From the NCBI GenBank assembly GCA_900547405.1, contig URGL01000084.1, positions 1 through 7,402 of the forward strand: a stretch of 7,402 nt of DNA, in the 5' to 3' direction. Made by a program: the position numbers and the translations under genes. The notes below the pieces were generated by a model. It was not told the origin of the DNA. It did not search any database and was given only the letters and a program-made list of their open reading frames with translations. Shown piece by piece: positions 1 to 5,828 of this stretch (position 1 is the stretch's first letter; each line of letters starts with the position of its first letter). This stretch comes from an uncultured Eubacteriales bacterium (GTDB taxonomy: Bacteria; Bacillota; Clostridia; Oscillospirales; Oscillospiraceae).

Positions 1-49
1 ACGAGATGCTCAGGAGTCTCGTGGGCTCGGAGATGTGTATAAGAGACAG
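1..49 (+). other. Illumina Nextera i7 adapter left in the assembly (not genomic)
   Basis: Bases 1-7 (ACGAGAT) match the 3' end of the Illumina P7 primer. Bases 8-15 (GCTCAGGA) match the Nextera N704 i7 index as it is written in the adapter. Bases 16-49 match the Nextera Read 2 transposase adapter, whose last 19 bases (31-49, ending TATAAGAGACAG) are the Tn5 mosaic end. The three parts are contiguous and in the library order, so this is untrimmed adapter at a contig end and not a natural Tn5-type element. Genomic sequence starts at base 50. Read on the minus strand, it gives the familiar contaminant peptide LLYTSPSPRD. Confidence 0.98.
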
Positions 50-55
50 GGTCCA

Positions 56-73
56 CCCTCTCCCAGGAGAGGG
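56..73 (+). repeat. Short hairpin upstream of the LRR gene, possible remnant of a dispersed repeat
   Basis: CCCTCTC (56-62) and GAGAGGG (67-73) are perfect inverted arms around a 4-base loop. No T-run follows. The style (pyrimidine-rich arm, tiny loop, purine-rich arm, lying just before a ribosome site) resembles the first hairpin of the dispersed repeat copies at 2759, 5773 and 7350, but the bases differ and anything further left is lost at the contig end. Membership of that family is a guess. No promoter for the next gene is visible here. Confidence 0.35.
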
Positions 74-93
74 CCCTTACTAGGAGGTATATC

Positions 94-1011
94 ATGATGA
101 AGCGTTTTCTTTTCAAGCTGGCATTCCTTGCCGCGGTCCTGGCCGCCCTGGCCCTTCCCACCTTCGCGGACACGGCCTCCGGCACCTGCGGAGAGGGCAT
201 TTCCTGGGGCCTGGAGGGCAGCACCCTGGTGATCTCCGGCAACGGGCCTATGGAGAACTTTGAGGACCAGGCCCCCTGGGCGGCCTACAAGGATGACATC
301 ACCGCCGTGACCCTTTCCGGCAACGTGACCACCGTAGGCGACAACGCCTTCAAGAATTATGACAATATTACAGAGGTGGACTTTGGCTCCGCCCTGCACA
401 CCCTGGGCAAGCACAGCTTCCAGGGCTGCGGCGGCCTGACGAGCATACACCTGCCCGGCTCCTTCCGGATCTTTGACGAGGAGTGTCTGCGGGACTGCTC
501 GAAGCTGACGGCCATCCACTGCGAGGGGCCCTTCCCCTCCTTCAAGCAGAACTGCCTGTGGGGCAGCGCCGTGAAGATCTATTACCCCGCGAAAAGCCCC
601 TGGTCCGTGACCCTCATCCAGCAGCTGGAGGAGGCCTTCAGCGGCCGCATTGAGTTCCTGGATTCTGACGGAAACGATCACTACACCCCGGAGGAGACCA
701 CGGAGCCCACCACGGAGGCAGCCACGGAAGCGACCACTGCTCCTACCACCGCCCCCACTACGGAGGCTGCTACCCTGCCCACCACGGAGGCAACTACCGC
801 CCCCACGACCCAGGCCCCCACCCAGGCTCCTGCCACCGAGGAGACCACCTTCCCCTTTACCTTCCCGGAGACCACGGAAGAGACCCAGCCGGAGAAGCAG
901 TCCGGCGGTGCCGGTATCGGCCTGGCCCTCATCGGCGCGGTGCTGTGCTTTATCGGTCTCGGCATCCTCATTTTCTGCAGACCGGGGAAAAAGGGAAAAT
1001 ACAGCAGGTAA
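94..1011 (+). CDS. Secreted, membrane-anchored leucine-rich repeat (BspA-type) protein with Thr-rich stalk
   Basis: A 305-residue predicted surface protein. Residues 1-26 look like a signal peptide: MMKR, a hydrophobic stretch, then a likely cut after TFA. Residues ~30-175 hold BspA-type leucine-rich repeats, opening with the usual GTCGEGISWGLEGSTLVISG lead and continuing with units such as VGDNAFKNYDNITEV and LGKHSFQGCGGLTSIHLP. Residues ~196-269 are a low-complexity Thr/Pro/Glu/Ala stalk, probably extended. Residues 274-295 form one transmembrane helix, ending in a basic tail (RPGKKGKYSR). No LPxTG sortase motif is present, so anchoring is probably by the helix itself. AGGAGG (82-87) sits 6 bases before ATG 94; ATG 97 is a possible alternative. 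Such proteins are generally linked to adhesion or surface binding, but the ligand cannot be told. A terminator follows, so it is transcribed separately from gpmI. Confidence 0.88.
   Translation: MMKRFLFKLAFLAAVLAALALPTFADTASGTCGEGISWGLEGSTLVISGNGPMENFEDQAPWAAYKDDITAVTLSGNVTTVGDNAFKNYDNITEVDFGSALHTLGKHSFQGCGGLTSIHLPGSFRIFDEECLRDCSKLTAIHCEGPFPSFKQNCLWGSAVKIYYPAKSPWSVTLIQQLEEAFSGRIEFLDSDGNDHYTPEETTEPTTEAATEATTAPTTAPTTEAATLPTTEATTAPTTQAPTQAPATEETTFPFTFPETTEETQPEKQSGGAGIGLALIGAVLCFIGLGILIFCRPGKKGKYSR
691..849 (+). repeat. Degenerate tandem Thr/Pro/Glu-coding repeat (stalk region)
   Basis: This stretch of the LRR gene is built from variants of a 12-base unit resembling ACCACGGAGGCA, encoding TTEA, TTAP, TTEP and TQAP blocks (residues ~200-252). 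Copies differ mostly at third positions, so selection seems to hold the peptide composition rather than the DNA. Such a tract could vary in length by slippage or recombination and may be collapsed in a short-read assembly. Confidence 0.75.
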
Positions 1012-1028
1012 AAACTTCATACCTTTTT

Positions 1029-1079
1029 AATACTTCCGGGAGAATTACCCTAAATTTGACTTCTCCCGGAAGTATTTTT
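1029..1079 (+). terminator. Strong intrinsic terminator after the LRR gene
   Basis: Bases 1029-1044 (AATACTTCCGGGAGAA) and 1061-1076 are perfect 16-bp inverted arms. The right arm runs into a T-run (1075-1079). It starts 18 bases after the LRR stop codon. The 16-base loop is longer than usual, but stem length and T-run make this a clear rho-independent terminator on the + strand. The reverse strand has no matching T-run, so it should be one-directional. Confidence 0.93.
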
Positions 1080-1107
1080 GTCCGGAATGGAAAAAATAAA
1101 AAAAGAG

Positions 1108-1136
1108 TTGTAAGTTTACCGTTTCTGTTGTAAAAT
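1108..1136 (+). promoter_or_regulatory. Sigma-A-type promoter for the gpmI operon
   Basis: A -35-like TTGTAA (1108-1113; 4 of 6 matches to TTGACA) and a -10-like TAAAAT (1131-1136; 5 of 6 matches to TATAAT) are separated by the ideal 17 bases. An A-rich tract (1091-1104) directly upstream could act as an UP element. Transcription would start near 1143, leaving a leader of about 45 bases with no evident riboswitch. The AT-rich 1012-1187 interval stands out against the GC-rich genes and holds just the terminator and this promoter. Confidence 0.72.
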
Positions 1137-1187
1137 AATATGACTGAAATAATGCTCACAAACTTCTGACTATGGAGGTAATTACTT

Positions 1188-2750
1188 ATGGAAAAACCCA
1201 TTGTACTTGTGATCATGGACGGTGTCGGTAAGGGAGACGGCGGCAGCGGAGACGCGGTCAAGAACGCCAAGACCCCTACCCTGGACCGCCTGCTGGCTAC
1301 CTGCCCCCACACCTATCTGAAGGCCCACGGCACTGCCGTCGGTCTGCCCACCGATGATGATATGGGCAACTCCGAAGTGGGCCACAACGCTCTGGGCTGC
1401 GGCCAGATCTATTCTCAGGGTGCCAAACTGGTCTCCGAGTCCATCGAGTCCGGCGCGCTTTACCAGTCCGCTACCTGGAAGAAGCTGCTGGCCAACGCCG
1501 TGTCCGGCAAGGCTCTGCACTTTTTGGGGCTGCTGTCCGACGGCAACGTCCACTCCAACATTGCCCACCTGATCGCCATGCTGAAAGAGGCCCACAAAGA
1601 GGGCGCGAAGAAGGTTTACTGCCACATCCTGCTGGACGGCCGTGACGTGCCCGCCACCTCCGCTCTGGACTATGTGCAGCAGCTGGAGGATGTACTGAAG
1701 GAGCTGAATACCCAGGGCTGCGACTACGCCATCGCCTCCGGCGGCGGCCGTATGAAGATCACCATGGACCGCTACGAGGCCAACTGGCCCATGGTAGAAG
1801 CCGGCTGGAGGACCCATGTGGAGGGCCAGGGCCGTCAGTTCGCCTCTGCCAAGGAGGCCATCGAGACCTATCGGGCCGAGACCGGTTGCATCGACCAGGA
1901 CCTGCCTGCCTTTGTGGTGGCAAGAGACGGTCAGCCTGTGGCGAAGATCGCCAACGGCGACAGCGTGATCCTCTTCAACTTCCGGGGCGACCGGGCCCAG
2001 GAGATCTCTCTGGCCTTCGACCGGAAGGACTTTGACAAGTTCGACCGGGGGGACTACACCGGCGTGCTCTTTGCCGGTATGCTCCAGTACGACGGAGACC
2101 TGAAGATCCCCACCGACTACCTGGTCCAGCCTCCCGTCATCACCAACACCCTCACCGAGGTCCTCTGTGCCGCCGGTATCCATGAGTATGCCCTGTCCGA
2201 GACCCAGAAGTTCGGCCACGTGACCTACTTCTGGAACGGCAACCGGTCTGGCAAGGTGGATGAGAATCTGGAGGTTTACGAGGAAGTGCCCTCTGATGTG
2301 ATCCCCTTCGAGCAGGCCCCTGCCATGAAGTCCAAGGAGATCACGGAGAAGATGGTGGAGAACATGGCTTCTCACAAGTTCCAGTTCCTGCGCTGCAATT
2401 ACCCCAACGGCGATATGGTGGGCCACACCGGCGTGTATGATGCCGTGGTCTACGCCATGGAGTGCGTGGACAAGAGCGTCCAGGCCATCATCGATGCCGC
2501 CGACAAGTACGGCTACACCGTTCTGGTCACTGCCGACCACGGCAACGCCGACCAGATGACCGAAACCAAGAAGGGCAAGACCTCTGTCCGGACTGCCCAC
2601 TCCCTGAATCCTGTGCCCTTCATCATCTATGACAAGGACCACCAGTGGACCATCAAGGAGGGCCACTTCGGCCTTGCCAACGTGGCTCCTACCATCGTGA
2701 AGATGATGGGCCTCACCGCTCCCGACTGCTGGGAAGAGAGCATGGTGTAA
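1188..2750 (+). CDS. gpmI: 2,3-bisphosphoglycerate-independent phosphoglycerate mutase
   Basis: Cytoplasmic glycolytic enzyme that interconverts 3-phosphoglycerate and 2-phosphoglycerate through a phosphoserine intermediate and two metal ions, usually Mn2+. All metal-site residues expected from characterised members can be placed: Asp11 (MDG), the nucleophile Ser62 in MGNSEVGH (59-66), Asp409 and His413 (NGDMVGH), Asp450 and His451 (TADHGN), and His471 (TAHS). Substrate-side motifs LSDGNVHSN (116-124) and DGRD (150-153) are also present. Length, 520 residues, is normal. Wording such as LKAHGTAVGLPTDDDMGNSEVGHNALG (read in parts), YFWNGNRSG, NFRGDRAQE and NGDMVGHTG resembles the plant-like subgroup more than the Bacillus-type enzyme. 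GGAGG (1174-1178) lies 9 bases before ATG 1188. It is the first gene of a likely operon with the Asp23-like gene and fakA. Confidence 0.97.
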   Translation: MEKPIVLVIMDGVGKGDGGSGDAVKNAKTPTLDRLLATCPHTYLKAHGTAVGLPTDDDMGNSEVGHNALGCGQIYSQGAKLVSESIESGALYQSATWKKLLANAVSGKALHFLGLLSDGNVHSNIAHLIAMLKEAHKEGAKKVYCHILLDGRDVPATSALDYVQQLEDVLKELNTQGCDYAIASGGGRMKITMDRYEANWPMVEAGWRTHVEGQGRQFASAKEAIETYRAETGCIDQDLPAFVVARDGQPVAKIANGDSVILFNFRGDRAQEISLAFDRKDFDKFDRGDYTGVLFAGMLQYDGDLKIPTDYLVQPPVITNTLTEVLCAAGIHEYALSETQKFGHVTYFWNGNRSGKVDENLEVYEEVPSDVIPFEQAPAMKSKEITEKMVENMASHKFQFLRCNYPNGDMVGHTGVYDAVVYAMECVDKSVQAIIDAADKYGYTVLVTADHGNADQMTETKKGKTSVRTAHSLNPVPFIIYDKDHQWTIKEGHFGLANVAPTIVKMMGLTAPDCWEESMV

Positions 2751-2756
2751 CTCCCC

Positions 2757-2779
2757 AACCTTCCCCCTGGGGAAGGCAG
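2757..2779 (+). repeat. Half copy of dispersed hairpin repeat between gpmI and the Asp23-like gene
   Basis: CCTTCCCC (2759-2766) and GGGGAAGG (2769-2776) are perfect 8-bp arms with only CT between them, so the real stem is probably 7 bp with a 4-base loop. The arms are identical to the first hairpin of the repeat at 7350-7368, but the second hairpin and the GACGGATGAGGGG end are absent. No T-run follows, so it is unlikely to stop transcription fully. It might slow it or shape mRNA processing within the operon. Confidence 0.75.
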
Positions 2780-2800
2780 AGCTTATAAGGAGGTATTTTT

Positions 2801-3154
2801 ATGATCCGTCATGAAAATGAAAACGGCAGCGTGAACGTCAGTACCGGTGTCTATACCGGCATTGTGGGTACGGCTGCCTCCAACTGCTTCGGCGTGAAGG
2901 GCATGGCTGCCCGCAGCATGAAGGACGATGTGTACCATCTGCTGCGCAAGGAATCCGTGGACAAGGGCGTGCGCGTCACCTTCAACGAGGATGATTCCAT
3001 TTCTATCGACCTGCACATCATTGTGGATAACGGCGTGAACCTGTCCGCAGTCGGAAATTCCATTATTTCCGAGGTCCGCTATGTGGTCACCAAATGCACC
3101 GGCACCCAGGTTCGTGCTGTAAACGTCTATATTGATTCCATGATGATTGGATAA
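2801..3154 (+). CDS. Asp23/Gls24-family protein (YloU-like)
   Basis: A 117-residue protein of the Asp23/Gls24 (DUF322) family, close to the size of Bacillus YloU. The start (NGSVNVSTGVYTGIVGTAA), the middle (ISIDLHIIVDNGVNLSAVGNSI) and the end (VRAVNVYIDSM) match the family pattern of a small alpha/beta domain. No signal peptide or membrane helix is visible, so it should be cytoplasmic; some relatives associate with the membrane through partners and are linked to envelope stress. A strong AAGGAGGT (2787-2794) is 6 bases before ATG 2801. fakA begins 19 bases after its stop, an arrangement known from many Firmicutes (yloU-yloV), which supports a shared job around membrane lipids. The exact function is not established. 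Confidence 0.92.
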   Translation: MIRHENENGSVNVSTGVYTGIVGTAASNCFGVKGMAARSMKDDVYHLLRKESVDKGVRVTFNEDDSISIDLHIIVDNGVNLSAVGNSIISEVRYVVTKCTGTQVRAVNVYIDSMMIG

Positions 3155-3158
3155 TTTC

Positions 3159-3164
3159 GGAGGT
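3159..3164 (+). promoter_or_regulatory. Ribosome site that fixes the TTG start of fakA
   Basis: GGAGGT lies 9 bases before TTG 3174. An in-frame TTG further up at 3147 overlaps the end of the Asp23-like gene and would place this Shine-Dalgarno site inside the coding region, so 3174 is the better start. Confidence 0.85.
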
Positions 3165-3173
3165 GTAAACATT

Positions 3174-4805
3174 TTGAGGCAAACCATCAACGGAGCCGAG
3201 CTGAGACGCATGATCATCAGCGCGGCCGCCTCTGTAGAGATCCACAAGCAGGATCTGAATGAACTGAACGTATTCCCGGTGCCTGACGGCGACACGGGCA
3301 CCAATATGTCTATGACCATCCATGCCGCCGCCGCGGACCTGCGGGCGGCAGAGGATCCCGGCCTGTATGCCGCCTCCAAGGTGGCGGCCTCCGCCATGCT
3401 GCGGGGTGCCCGGGGCAATTCCGGCGTGATCCTGTCCCTCCTGTTCCGGGGCCTTTCCAAAAAGCTCAAGGGGAATGAGGAGTGCGACGGCGTACTGTGG
3501 GCCCAGGCCCTTCAGGCCGGTGTGGATGCCGCCTACAAGGCGGTCATGAAGCCTGCCGAGGGCACCATCCTGACGGTTTCCCGGCTGGCTGCCGCCAAGG
3601 CTCTGGAAGCCGCTGAGGAGAACAACTATATCGAGTTTGTCCAGGAGGCGGCCATTACCGAGGCCAAAGAGGCTCTGGCCAATACCGTCAATCAGAACCC
3701 GGTGCTGAAAAAGGCCGGTGTGGTGGATGCCGGCGGCAAGGGCTGGCTCTACGTGCTGGAGGCCATGCTCAGCGCCCTGCGGGGGGAGGATGTGGTGGCC
3801 CCTGAGGCGGGAGAAGAGACCGCCACTAAGGAGCAGGCAGACTTCTCCGACTTCAACACCGAGGACATCAAGTTCTCCTACTGCACCGAGTTTATTGTCT
3901 CCCGGGAGAATAAGAAGGACCCCGAGGCCCTGCGGGCCTTCCTGAACGAGTTGGGCGACAGCCTGGTCCTCGTAGACGATGAGGAGATCATCAAGGTCCA
4001 TGTGCATACCAACGACCCTGGCGCGGCTCTCCATGAGGCTGTGAACTATGGCTCCTTCGTCACCGTCAAGGTGGAAAATATGCGCCTGCAGCACACCGAG
4101 AAGGTCATGAACGAGAAGGACATGGCCCCCAAGATCGCCGAGCCTGAGAAGCCCATAGGCGTGGTTTCCGTCTGCGCCGGTGCCGGCCTTGCCGATGTGT
4201 TTATGAACCTGGGGGTGGACCAGATCATTTCCGGCGGCCAGACCATGAACCCCAGCACCCAGGACATCCTGGAGGCGGTGAACAAGGTTCCCGCGGAGAC
4301 GGTCTTTGTGTTGCCCAACAACAAGAATATTATTATGGCCGCCCAGCAGGTGGATGCCCTGACCCCCAAGAACGTGGTGGTCATCGGCTCCAAGACCGTG
4401 CCCCAGGGCGTTACCGCCATGCTGAACTTTAACCCCGAGGGCTCCGTAGAGGAGAACACCCAGGCCATGACGGATGTGCTGGGCTCCGTAGAGACCATGC
4501 AGATCACCTATGCCGCCCGGAATTCCGACTTTGACGGCTACGACATCCACGAGGGGGATTACCTGGCTATGGACGGCAAGGGCCTCTTCGGCACCAGCAA
4601 GGACATCACCGTGCTGCTGAAAGGCCTGGCCGAGAAGGCCCGGGATGATGGCCGGGAGTTCATCACCATCTACTACGGCGCGGATACCAAGGAGAAGCAT
4701 GCCCAGAAGGCGGCGGACCTCTTTGCTGATATCTGCCCCAATGCCGACGTGAACCTCATCAACGGCGGTCAGCCCGTGTACTACTACATGATCTCCGCGG
4801 AATAA
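3174..4805 (+). CDS. fakA: Fatty acid kinase ATP-binding subunit FakA (YloV; DAK2 + DegV-like)
   Basis: FakA uses ATP to phosphorylate fatty acids held by a FakB protein; the acyl-phosphate feeds phospholipid synthesis. With the TTG start it has 543 residues, normal for the family. The N-terminal DhaL/DAK2 kinase domain (~1-200) carries the nucleotide-metal motif NVFPVPDGDTGTNM (32-45) with Asp38 and Asp40, then RGARGNSGVI and VVDAGGKGW. The middle carries HVHTNDPG. The C-terminal third is DegV-like, with SGGQTMNPSTQDILEAV and LPNNKNIIMAAQQV, wording typical of YloV/FakA and not of dihydroxyacetone kinase. It is the last gene of the gpmI operon, 19 bases after the Asp23-like gene. No fakB lies in the window, so its partner must be encoded elsewhere. 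Confidence 0.95.
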   Translation: MRQTINGAELRRMIISAAASVEIHKQDLNELNVFPVPDGDTGTNMSMTIHAAAADLRAAEDPGLYAASKVAASAMLRGARGNSGVILSLLFRGLSKKLKGNEECDGVLWAQALQAGVDAAYKAVMKPAEGTILTVSRLAAAKALEAAEENNYIEFVQEAAITEAKEALANTVNQNPVLKKAGVVDAGGKGWLYVLEAMLSALRGEDVVAPEAGEETATKEQADFSDFNTEDIKFSYCTEFIVSRENKKDPEALRAFLNELGDSLVLVDDEEIIKVHVHTNDPGAALHEAVNYGSFVTVKVENMRLQHTEKVMNEKDMAPKIAEPEKPIGVVSVCAGAGLADVFMNLGVDQIISGGQTMNPSTQDILEAVNKVPAETVFVLPNNKNIIMAAQQVDALTPKNVVVIGSKTVPQGVTAMLNFNPEGSVEENTQAMTDVLGSVETMQITYAARNSDFDGYDIHEGDYLAMDGKGLFGTSKDITVLLKGLAEKARDDGREFITIYYGADTKEKHAQKAADLFADICPNADVNLINGGQPVYYYMISAE

Positions 4806-4813
4806 GGTAAGGT

Positions 4814-4910
4814 ACTGTCATTGCGAACCAGTCCCCAGACTGGTGTGGCAATCTCCTTGACCGGGGGATTGCCACGCCGGTGACATCGGTCACTGGCTCG
4901 CAATGACGGT
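4814..4910 (+). repeat. Dispersed palindromic element folding as a four-way cloverleaf, with T-run
   Basis: The closing stem is ACTGTCATTGCGA (4814-4826) with TCGCAATGACGGT (4898-4910), 13 bp with one G-T pair. Inside are three hairpins: 4828-4833/4838-4843 (6 bp, loop CCCA), 4845-4856/4864-4875 (12 bp, GTGGCAATCTCC, one G-T, 7-base loop) and 4876-4884/4889-4897 (9 bp, one G-T, loop ATCG). Only A4827 and T4844 are unpaired at the junction. The GTCATTGCGA...GTGGCAATC...GATTGCCAC...TCGCAATGAC wording matches a class of dispersed intergenic repeats I know from many bacterial genomes. Six T residues (4910-4915) follow the closing stem, so it could also end fakA transcription. It fills almost all of the 4806-4937 gap. 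Confidence 0.88.
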
Positions 4911-4937
4911 TTTTTCATTCAGGGAAAGGAGCACCCC

Positions 4938-5771
4938 ATGAAAGACTTCCCCAAGGGCGGCCTCATCGGAAAGACTCTGGAAGGTGCCCGGATGATCTCG
5001 GCCATGCACATTCCCTTCCGGGCGGCCTACGGGGCCTACTTTTTGATCCTCTCCCTGTTTCCGGCTCTGCTGCTGGTGCTCAGCTCCCTGCGGCTCACGG
5101 GCCTGACGGTGGAGGACCTGGTGGAGCTGGTCAGCGGCATTCTGCCTGCCGCCATGGTGGAGGGGGCGGAAGGGCTCATTTACAGCACCTACCGCAATGC
5201 CAGCTCCGCGGTCACGGGACTGTCGGTTGTGACCCTGCTCTGGTCATCCAGCAAGGGGGTCTATGGGCTTCTCACCGGCCTCAATGCCGTCTATGACGTG
5301 GAGGAGGACCGGAGCTATGTCTTCACCCGGGCCATCAGCGTGGTCTATGCCCTGCTTTTTCTGGTGGTGCTGGTGCTGACCCTGGTGCTCCATGTGTTCG
5401 GCAATACCATCCTGGATATGCTTTACGGCATCCAGAATCCGGTGGTCATGTTTCTGGTGGACCTGATCGACCTCCACGGGGTGTTTTTGCTGACGGTGCA
5501 GACCCTCCTGTTCACTGCCGTGTATATGTTCCTGCCCAACGGGCAAAACGGCTTCTGGGACAGTCTGCCGGGGGCCCTGTTCAGCGCCGTGGGCTGGTCC
5601 TTGTTTTCCACTGCATATTCCTTCTATATTACCCATTTTACCAGAATTTCCAATATCTATGGCTCTGTCTACGCCGTGGCCGTTTCCATGCTCTGGCTTT
5701 ACTGCTGCCTGTGCATCCTTTTTTACGGAGGCGCGCTGAACCGCTGCCTGGCGAAGATACGGGGGAGATAA
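4938..5771 (+). CDS. YihY/BrkB-family inner membrane protein
   Basis: A 277-residue integral membrane protein with about six hydrophobic segments, roughly at 29-51, 88-110, 130-155, 170-198, 208-232 and 238-268. The C-terminal signature (YSFYITHFTRISNIYGSVYA, then VSMLWLYCCLCILFYGGALN) is characteristic of the YihY/UPF0761 family, once called BrkB or 'ribonuclease BN'; that RNase label is a historical misassignment. Transport or export roles have been suggested for the family, but no substrate can be read from sequence. AAAGGAG (4925-4931) is 6 bases before ATG 4938. Only 22 bases separate the cloverleaf's T-run from this ribosome site region, too little for a full promoter, so it depends on read-through or on a promoter inside the repeat or fakA. 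Confidence 0.92.
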   Translation: MKDFPKGGLIGKTLEGARMISAMHIPFRAAYGAYFLILSLFPALLLVLSSLRLTGLTVEDLVELVSGILPAAMVEGAEGLIYSTYRNASSAVTGLSVVTLLWSSSKGVYGLLTGLNAVYDVEEDRSYVFTRAISVVYALLFLVVLVLTLVLHVFGNTILDMLYGIQNPVVMFLVDLIDLHGVFLLTVQTLLFTAVYMFLPNGQNGFWDSLPGALFSAVGWSLFSTAYSFYITHFTRISNIYGSVYAVAVSMLWLYCCLCILFYGGALNRCLAKIRGR

Positions 5772-5822
5772 GCCCTCCCCTCCGGGGAAGGTGACACAGC
5801 CAGGGCCGTGACGGATGAGGGG
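5771..5822 (+). repeat. Dispersed double-hairpin repeat, copy between yihY and the DUF5685 gene
   Basis: The element starts on the last base of the yihY stop codon. Hairpin 1 is CCCTCCCC (5773-5780) with GGGGAAGG (5784-5791), 7 of 8 pairs, loop TCC. Hairpin 2 is CACAGCC (5795-5801) with GGCCGTG (5804-5810), 6 of 7 pairs. It ends GACGGATGAGGGG, shared with the copy at 7348-7402. The two copies line up over about 52 bases with a single gap and differ mainly in the arms of hairpin 2. No T-run is present. Confidence 0.85.
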
Positions 5823-5823
5823 A
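5818..5823 (+). promoter_or_regulatory. Repeat-derived Shine-Dalgarno-like site for the DUF5685 gene
   Basis: AGGGGA lies 5 bases before ATG 5829 and is the only purine-rich ribosome-site candidate for this gene. Its bases belong to the conserved right end of the dispersed repeat (GGATGAGGGG), so the repeat seems to supply the translation signal. It favours ATG 5829 over the in-frame GTG at 5808, which lies inside hairpin 2. Confidence 0.6.
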
Positions 5824-5828
5824 AAGCT

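Noticed and set aside
16..49. Natural Tn5/IS50 end at the left edge
   Set aside because: The mosaic end is the engineered version and is joined to the Illumina adapter and index, so it is library DNA.
10..1020. Long minus-strand ORF (336 residues) opposite the LRR gene
   Set aside because: It is a GC-rich shadow with Gly/Arg/Leu-rich low complexity, has no ribosome site, and its C-terminus is coded by the Nextera adapter.
1182..2666. 494-residue minus-strand ORF opposite gpmI
   Set aside because: Composition (Gly/Val/Leu/His-rich) is that of an antisense frame of a high-GC3 gene. The + strand gene has a full set of catalytic residues and a good ribosome site.
3147..3173. Longer fakA start at TTG 3147
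   Set aside because: It overlaps the Asp23-like gene and puts the GGAGGT ribosome site inside the coding sequence. TTG 3174 has correct spacing and begins at the conserved N-terminus.
3087..4700. 537-residue minus-strand ORF opposite fakA
   Set aside because: It is the same antisense shadow effect and matches no recognisable family, while fakA on the + strand is clear.
4814..4910. Cloverleaf as a tRNA or tRNA-like gene
   Set aside because: Arm lengths do not fit (13, 6, 12 and 9 bp), there is no GTTCRA T-loop, no 7-base anticodon-type arm of 5 bp and no CCA end. It matches a dispersed-repeat pattern instead.
5808..5828. Longer DUF5685 start at GTG 5808
   Set aside because: These codons come from the dispersed repeat and lie in hairpin 2, with no ribosome site upstream. 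ATG 5829 fits better.
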